Assembly (NCBI RefSeq): GCF_001547935.1 | Contig: NZ_AP014635.1 | Location: 186,001 to 250,000 of the forward strand | Source: Vibrio tritonius | Lineage (GTDB): Bacteria; Pseudomonadota; Gammaproteobacteria; Enterobacterales; Vibrionaceae | Direction of reading: 5' to 3' | DNA: 64,000 nt | Shown here: in pieces, positions 59,069-64,000 of the stretch | Layout of the letters: every line of letters starts with the position of its first letter | How positions within the stretch are numbered: position 1 is the stretch's first letter | Program-made: the position numbers and the translations under genes | Notes under the pieces: model-generated | Database searches by the model: none | What the model was told of the DNA's origin: nothing | The model's input: only the letters and a program-made list of their open reading frames with translations

Positions 59069-60433
59069 ATGTCCCGACTTTCTCAATGTTGGTTTGCTAT
59101 TTTTATGCTGTTTTACCTGCTGTTTCTGAGGCAGGCGATGGCTGTGCCCTCTGTGTTTTATTGGCAACAAGCATCGCAGCAGGAAATTAACGTTATGTTA
59201 AACAAGCATCCTTATTCTGATGCCATTATTCAAAGGTTAGGCGAATTTGAAGCGCTCACTGGGATTAAAGTGCACTATGAGGTCACGTCAGAAGAAACCT
59301 ATTTTGAAGACCTTAACGCATTATTGGCTAAGAATAAGGCTCCTGATGTGTTTATGACGGGGTCGTATCAACTCTGGGATTATGCGACCAAAGGTTATGT
59401 GCAGAGCTTAGATGATATTCTTCGAGATCGGCACTTAACTAACCCTCAATATGCATTAGAAGACTTTTTTGAGGGGGTTCTTAATGGTGATCGTTGGGAT
59501 CTCGTACCAGGGCACCCTGTGGGAACGGGGAAGTTATGGGCACTACCACTTGGTTTTGAAGCGAACGTTATGATTTATAACAAGCGAGCTATCGAAATGG
59601 TCGGGGGAAACATACCGCAGACTTTTGCTGAGTTAATGACAACAGCGGCAAAGCTCAAAGGTTGGAATGGTGCTGGTTCTTATGGTGTAGCGGTGCGCGG
59701 AACGTTATCGTGGGCGACGATTCATCCCGGTTATATGACCGCATTCAGTAACTATGGTGCGCGGGATTTTGTGATCAGAAAGCAGCGTTTGGTTTCGCAG
59801 CTCGATTCTCCCAAGGCCATTGCGGTTACGCAGAAGTACACGGATTTAATTAAACAAAGTGGCCCTGAGGATTGGCAAAACTACACCTGGTATCAAGTAG
59901 CAAAAGATATAGGCTCAGGGAAAGCGGCGATTGCATTAGATGCGGACATTATTGGTTACTTCCAAAGTCATGATAGTGGGGCGATAGAGAGAGATAACCT
60001 CGGCTTTGCGCCCATTCCTGTTTTTGATAATGGTGTAAGTGGCGCTAATGAGTGGATTTGGTCGTTAGCGATGGCGAATGGGTCTCATCGTAAGCAAGCA
60101 GCATGGCTCTTTATGCAGTACTTTACTGGGAAGGAACACATGATGTGGGGGGCGACGCATGCCAATGTTGTTAACCCGGTTCGTAAATCAATTTGGGACA
60201 GTCCGCAATGGCAGTCAGCCATTAAGGAGCTAACGGGGTATGAAGATACCTTTCGAACTATTATCGATAATACGGAGATTAAATTTACTCCACAGCCACG
60301 GTTCTTTGAAACGACTACCGATTGGGCTGCTGCGTTGCAAGATATCGTGCTAAAAGGTGAGTCGGTAAAAGAGCGTATGCAAGAAGCCGCCGATACCATC
60401 AATCAAAAGATGTTGGATGTAGAAGTGCGATAG
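59069..60433 (+). CDS. Orphan sugar-type ABC solute-binding protein
   Basis: A 454-residue periplasmic binding protein of family 1 (maltose/sn-glycerol-phosphate type). The signal peptide has a hydrophobic core FAIFMLFYLLFL and a probable AMA cleavage site. Motifs include FEALTGIKVHYEV, APDVFMTGSYQLWDYA, LWALPLGFEANVMIYNKRAI and NEWIWSLAMANGSHRKQAAW. No ABC permease or ATPase is nearby, and the gene is divergent from the chemoreceptor, 179 bases away. It may feed a transporter encoded elsewhere or present ligand to the chemoreceptor. AAAAGGAG precedes the ATG. Confidence 0.9.
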   Translation: MSRLSQCWFAIFMLFYLLFLRQAMAVPSVFYWQQASQQEINVMLNKHPYSDAIIQRLGEFEALTGIKVHYEVTSEETYFEDLNALLAKNKAPDVFMTGSYQLWDYATKGYVQSLDDILRDRHLTNPQYALEDFFEGVLNGDRWDLVPGHPVGTGKLWALPLGFEANVMIYNKRAIEMVGGNIPQTFAELMTTAAKLKGWNGAGSYGVAVRGTLSWATIHPGYMTAFSNYGARDFVIRKQRLVSQLDSPKAIAVTQKYTDLIKQSGPEDWQNYTWYQVAKDIGSGKAAIALDADIIGYFQSHDSGAIERDNLGFAPIPVFDNGVSGANEWIWSLAMANGSHRKQAAWLFMQYFTGKEHMMWGATHANVVNPVRKSIWDSPQWQSAIKELTGYEDTFRTIIDNTEIKFTPQPRFFETTTDWAAALQDIVLKGESVKERMQEAADTINQKMLDVEVR

Positions 60434-60450
60434 TATTTTCTGATATGTAT

Positions 60451-60483
60451 AAAAAAGCCGCACTGATTTCATGCGGCTTTTTT
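60451..60483 (+). terminator. Terminator after the solute-binding protein gene
   Basis: A 12-bp stem (AAAAAAGCCGCA with TGCGGCTTTTTT) around a nine-base loop. Confidence 0.92.
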
Positions 60484-60676
60484 ATTAAGCTCAATAAAAC
60501 AGGTGGTTAGACTGAAGACTTAAGTCATAAAGGTGATATATACACCGTTTATATGTACTTTTTTGCTAAAAAAATACATAAAAGCGCTCATTTTCTCATG
60601 GTGCGATTTCCTCAAGCGTTTCCGAATTGACGGTACGTATTATTGAGTGACCCTACTCATGAGGAATAACACTCTA

Positions 60677-62098
60677 ATGTTTAATTACAATACTCTTATC
60701 TCTGTCGCCGCGTCTCTAGCGGGCCTCTTATTTGGTTTAGACATCGGACTGATTTCAGGTGCATTGCCTTTCATCACTAACGAGTGGAGCATTACCATTC
60801 ATCAACAAGAGTGGATCGTCAGCACAATGATGCTCGGTGCCACATTAGGCTCAATTTCTAATAACTGGCTATCTGCGAGTCTTGGTCGAAAAAGGAGTTT
60901 AATGTGGGGGGGGATCATTTTTGCTATCGGTACGCTTGGTTGTACTTTCTCTAGCAATATTGATGTCATGCTGTTCTTTCGTGTGATTCAAGGTTTTGCG
61001 ATTGGTATAGCGTCCTTTGCTGCTCCTCTTTATCTTTCTGAAATGTCGGATAAAGCGGTACGTGGTCGTCGAATTGCCACTTATCAATTGATGGTGACCG
61101 TTGGGATCTTGCTGGCGTTTCTGTCGGATACTTGGTTTGCGCAAACTGGCAACTGGCGCATGATGTTTGCAGTCCTGTTGATTCCGACTTTGGTGCTGGT
61201 GGCTGCGGTGTATTTTATGCCTCGTTCACCTCGTTGGTTAGCGTCTCGTGGTTATGTTCAAGAAGCGCAACAAGTATTACTTTCTTTGCGTATGGACGAA
61301 CGTGCGGCAAGTTCTGAGTTCCAAGAAATTGTGGCTAGCTTGAAAGTGAAACAATCTGGCTTTGCGCTGTTTAAAGCGAATAAAAACTTTCGTCGCAGTG
61401 TCGGGTTGGGATTGGTTTTGCAATTTATGCAGCAATTTACCGGTATGAATATTTTGATGTACTACGCGCCTAAGATCTTTGAAATGGCGGGCTTTACGAG
61501 CAATATGGAGCAGATGTTTGGTACGGTTTTGGTTGGTGTCGCCTTTGTGGCAGCCACCTTCATTGCCATTGGTATGGCAGACAGTTGGGGCCGCAAGCCA
61601 GCATTAAAGATTGGTTTTACCGTAATGGGTATTGGCATGTTCTGCCTAGGCTTGCTGCTAAAATTTGTTCTAGCAGGAGAGGCGCCAGTTTACTTTTCTT
61701 ACTTAGCTGTACTGACTTCTATCGTTTGTATCTGTGGTTACGCTATGAGCGCAGCACCTATGGTATGGGTATTGTGTTCAGAAGTTCAGCCGCTAAAAGG
61801 TCGCGATTTTGGTATCGCTTGTTCAACCACCATGAACTGGATTTCTAACATGGTGTTAGGCGCAACTTTCTTGTCACTTCTCAATGGTATTGGTACGGCA
61901 CCAACTTTCTGGTTGTACGCGGTATTTAACATTGTGTTTGTGGCTGTGACGATTTTCTTTGTGCCTGAAACTAAGGGTGTGACACTCGAATCCATTGAAG
62001 CGAATTTAATGGCGGGTAAACCGTTACGTGATATTGGTATCCCTCATAGCGAGTTGGCAACCAATAAAACGTCATTAAGGTCGCGACATGCTCATTAA
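60677..62098 (+). CDS. MFS sugar porter (GalP/AraE/XylE type)
   Basis: A 12-helix sugar/H+ symporter of about 473 residues. Diagnostic motifs are LLFGLDIGLISGALPF in helix 1, the SASLGRKRSLM (RxGRR-like) loop, PRSPRWLASRG, QQFTGMNILMYYAPKIFEMAGF, DSWGRKPALKIGF and the C-terminal VPETKGVTLESIE. ATGs at 60659 and 60677 (and a GTG at 60647) are possible; GAGGA is best spaced for 60677. Sugar specificity (galactose, arabinose or xylose) cannot be read. Confidence 0.9.
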   Translation: MFNYNTLISVAASLAGLLFGLDIGLISGALPFITNEWSITIHQQEWIVSTMMLGATLGSISNNWLSASLGRKRSLMWGGIIFAIGTLGCTFSSNIDVMLFFRVIQGFAIGIASFAAPLYLSEMSDKAVRGRRIATYQLMVTVGILLAFLSDTWFAQTGNWRMMFAVLLIPTLVLVAAVYFMPRSPRWLASRGYVQEAQQVLLSLRMDERAASSEFQEIVASLKVKQSGFALFKANKNFRRSVGLGLVLQFMQQFTGMNILMYYAPKIFEMAGFTSNMEQMFGTVLVGVAFVAATFIAIGMADSWGRKPALKIGFTVMGIGMFCLGLLLKFVLAGEAPVYFSYLAVLTSIVCICGYAMSAAPMVWVLCSEVQPLKGRDFGIACSTTMNWISNMVLGATFLSLLNGIGTAPTFWLYAVFNIVFVAVTIFFVPETKGVTLESIEANLMAGKPLRDIGIPHSELATNKTSLRSRHAH

Positions 62099-62135
62099 TA
62101 TACGTTAATCGCGGTGCGATGATAGATGAAAAAAT

Positions 62136-62166
62136 AAAAGCCACGCTATTGATAGCGTGGCTTTTA
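62136..62166. terminator. Bidirectional terminator, MFS gene and fis
   Basis: A perfect 13-bp stem AAAAGCCACGCTA with TAGCGTGGCTTTT around a TTGA loop, flanked by A- and T-tracts between convergent genes. Confidence 0.93.
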
Positions 62167-62190
62167 AAATCAATGAATTAGAATTTCTTC

Positions 62191-62487
62191 TTAGTTCATG
62201 CCGTATTTTTTTAGTTTCTTACGAAGAGTACCGCGGTTGATACCCATCATTGTTGCTGCGCGAGTTTGGTTACCGCGAGTGTACTGCATGATGGTATCTA
62301 GTAGTGGCTGTTCAACTTCTGCTAGAACTAATTCGTAAAGTTCTGTTACTTCTTGACCGTTTAATTGAGCAAGATAGTTTTTAAGAGATGCTTTAACTGA
62401 ATCACGTAGTGGTTTTTGCGTGATTTGGTCTTGTGAAGTTACTGTTGTTACTGTTAAAGCTTCTGAAGTCAGATTTTGTTCGAACAT
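62191..62487 (-). CDS. fis: DNA-binding protein Fis
   Basis: The 98-residue factor for inversion stimulation, a nucleoid protein and rRNA-promoter activator. From [15 protein letters not shown] it ends in the [23 protein letters not shown] and LKKYGMN, nearly identical to the enteric protein. The frame is open to 62529, but the ATG at 62487 gives the known length. It is cotranscribed with dusB, 19 bases upstream. Confidence 0.98.
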   Translation of the reverse strand: MFEQNLTSEALTVTTVTSQDQITQKPLRDSVKASLKNYLAQLNGQEVTELYELVLAEVEQPLLDTIMQYTRGNQTRAATMMGINRGTLRKKLKKYGMN

Positions 62488-62506
62488 ATTCGGTCTAGCT
62501 CTTCTC

Positions 62507-63478
62507 TTAATATTGTGCAACGTTATCAAAATAACCTTCGAGCGCCTCTAGTTGCAGCGGCGCTGACTCGATGGCGTTAAAGGTCCGGCGAAACTCAATT
62601 GCTTGTTCATGTTCTTTGAGATACCACCCTACGTGCTTGCGCGCGATACGGGGGCCAAGATACTCACCATAAAATTGGTGCAGAGCTTGTACATGACCAA
62701 GCATGATGTCCTTCACTTCCGAATGCGGGAGTTCTGGCATCGTTTTGCCGGTTTCCAAAAAGTGTCGGATTTCCTGAAAAATCCACGGGCGTCCTTGGGC
62801 TGGACGTCCAATCATTAAAGCGTCTGCACCGGTGTACTCCAGTACGTGCTTGGCCTTCTCCGGACTATCGATATCACCATTAGCGATAACCGGTATATTG
62901 ATGGCTGCCTTGACCGCTTTAATGCTGTCATATTCCGCCTCACCTTTGTACATACAAGCGCGGGTTCTCCCATGAAGGGCCAGTGCTTGGATGCCGCAGT
63001 CTTCGGCTAGTTTAGCGATATAGATACAGTTTTTATTGTCTGTATCCCAGCCCGTTCTGGTTTTCAGTGTTACAGGAACATTGACTGCATTCACTACGGT
63101 TTCCAAGATATCTTTTATGATCTCTGGGTAACGAAGCAAAGCAGAACCAGCGAGCTTTTTATTCACTTTTTTTGCTGGGCAGCCCATGTTGATATCGATG
63201 ATTTGCGCACCATTTTCAACACTAAATTGAGCCGCCTCGGCCATAAGCTGTGGGTCACTTCCAGCAATTTGCACTGAGCGAACGCCCGATTCGCCTTCAT
63301 GCACCATGCGATTTTTTGACTTCGACGTTTTCCACAGTTCAGGATTAGAGGACATCATTTCACTGACGGCCATTCCTGCACCATAGCGTAGACACAACTC
63401 TCGAAACGGTCTGTCTGTAACTCCTGCCATAGGGGCAACGATGAGATTGTTCTTAAGTTGATAATTTCCGATTTTCAA
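62507..63478 (-). CDS. dusB: tRNA-dihydrouridine synthase B
   Basis: FMN enzyme that reduces uridine to dihydrouridine in tRNA. It shows [15 protein letters not shown] near the start, [20 protein letters not shown] with the catalytic Cys, and [11 protein letters not shown] and [18 protein letters not shown]. Homologues begin with (M)KIGNYQL, which here is preceded by a TTG codon at 63478 (323 aa); the first ATG is 18 codons further up at 63532. I therefore favour the TTG. It is the first gene of the dusB-fis operon. Confidence 0.95.
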   Translation of the reverse strand: MKIGNYQLKNNLIVAPMAGVTDRPFRELCLRYGAGMAVSEMMSSNPELWKTSKSKNRMVHEGESGVRSVQIAGSDPQLMAEAAQFSVENGAQIIDINMGCPAKKVNKKLAGSALLRYPEIIKDILETVVNAVNVPVTLKTRTGWDTDNKNCIYIAKLAEDCGIQALALHGRTRACMYKGEAEYDSIKAVKAAINIPVIANGDIDSPEKAKHVLEYTGADALMIGRPAQGRPWIFQEIRHFLETGKTMPELPHSEVKDIMLGHVQALHQFYGEYLGPRIARKHVGWYLKEHEQAIEFRRTFNAIESAPLQLEALEGYFDNVAQY

Positions 63479-63617
63479 AACGTCTTCACAGTTCTGTACC
63501 AGCAAGGGCGCGCATTTTACGCATTTTTTCACTGCGTGAAAAGACTAATATTTGAGCATTTACAAATTGTTTTTGTAATTTGTTGGTTTTTCAGTCAATT
63601 AGCGTACAAACCTTTCT

Positions 63618-64000
63618 CTAGCTGTGTTTGCGGCCAGTGATGCGACACCATTCTTGCATCTCAACAATTGGGTCGATATTCAATTCATCACGGTAGTAAT
63701 TGGCAACATCTTCCGCTTGAGTGTCTAGCACACCAGACATGGCTAATTGACCGTTCGGTTTGATGAGGCTTTTAATGACAGGTGAAAGTTCACGTAGTGG
63801 GCCGGCAAGAATGTTCGCAACCACTACGTCTGCTACTAACCCTTCTGGTTGGTTTTGCGGCAGGTAAACTTCGATCTGATCTTCTACACCGTTACGTGCA
63901 GCATTGTCTTTTGATGCTTGTAGCGCTTGAGGGTCGATATCAATACCGATAACTTTGGCTGCACCCAATTTGATCGCGGCAATAGCGAGAATACCTGAAC
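63618..64000 (-). CDS. prmA: Ribosomal protein L11 methyltransferase (partial)
   Basis: The window ends inside this gene. The visible C-terminal 126 residues carry the SAM-binding part ([20 protein letters not shown] and [12 protein letters not shown]) and the catalytic [14 protein letters not shown] motif, then the [14 protein letters not shown] tail. PrmA trimethylates ribosomal protein L11. It lies upstream of dusB on the same strand, the usual vibrio order prmA-dusB-fis. Confidence 0.95.
   Translation of the reverse strand, partial: SGILAIAAIKLGAAKVIGIDIDPQALQASKDNAARNGVEDQIEVYLPQNQPEGLVADVVVANILAGPLRELSPVIKSLIKPNGQLAMSGVLDTQAEDVANYYRDELNIDPIVEMQEWCRITGRKHS

Overview
This window looks like part of the main chromosome of a Vibrio or close Vibrionaceae relative. 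The strongest signs are the housekeeping blocks at the right: prmA-dusB-fis, purH-purD, zntR, and hupA followed by a DUF1481 lipoprotein, with a yjaG-family gene further left. A manA/fructose-type PTS/AraC block at the left resembles, from memory, the V. cholerae VC1823-VC1827 neighbourhood. Base composition is moderate, with AT-rich intergenic stretches.

Left part (0-5.5 kb): a mannose/fructose-type PTS EIIABC with manA downstream, an AraC regulator, and a separate EIIB plus EIIA pair whose EIIA carries a degenerate HPr-like domain. From 5.7 to 24.4 kb lies a Wzx/Wzy-type surface polysaccharide locus: rfbB, wza, wzc, flippase, polymerase, several glycosyltransferases, a KpsS/KpsC-like (Kdo transferase type) protein, two acyltransferases, a dedicated CMP-Kdo supply (kdsA of the metal-dependent type, kdsB, kdsD), the initiating sugar-phosphate transferase and galU. 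The gene content predicts a Kdo-containing capsule or exopolysaccharide.

Middle part (24.6-41 kb): an alpha/beta hydrolase, a beta-CASP metallohydrolase and a DUF559 nuclease-like gene, then an accessory segment with an acyltransferase and aaeXAB efflux genes. Next comes a minus-strand six-gene operon of two LPP20-type lipoproteins, a CsgG-like lipoprotein, an MltC-like lytic transglycosylase, a 60-residue membrane protein and a single-pass membrane protein. I consider this operon the best candidate for an undescribed envelope system. A UDG-family protein, a 2-hydroxyacid dehydrogenase and yjaG follow.

Right part (42-64 kb): a beta-glucoside locus (bglG, bglF, bglA-type GH1, bglH porin) controlled by four recognisable BglG antiterminator (RAT) sites, an esterase, and then the housekeeping block with a chemoreceptor divergent from an orphan sugar-binding protein and an MFS sugar porter.

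A family of dispersed intergenic repeats occurs at 27.4-27.9, 32.8-33.7, 41.7-42.0 and 50.7-50.8 kb. Three copies are about 260 bp between inverted ends and carry a G-quadruplex-type G-run motif plus a 10-bp hairpin. Partial copies lie at the edges of both accessory cassettes (acyltransferase + aaeXAB; bgl + esterase), so the repeats bracket the foreign-looking cargo. All functional statements are from sequence reading and family knowledge; no searches were run.
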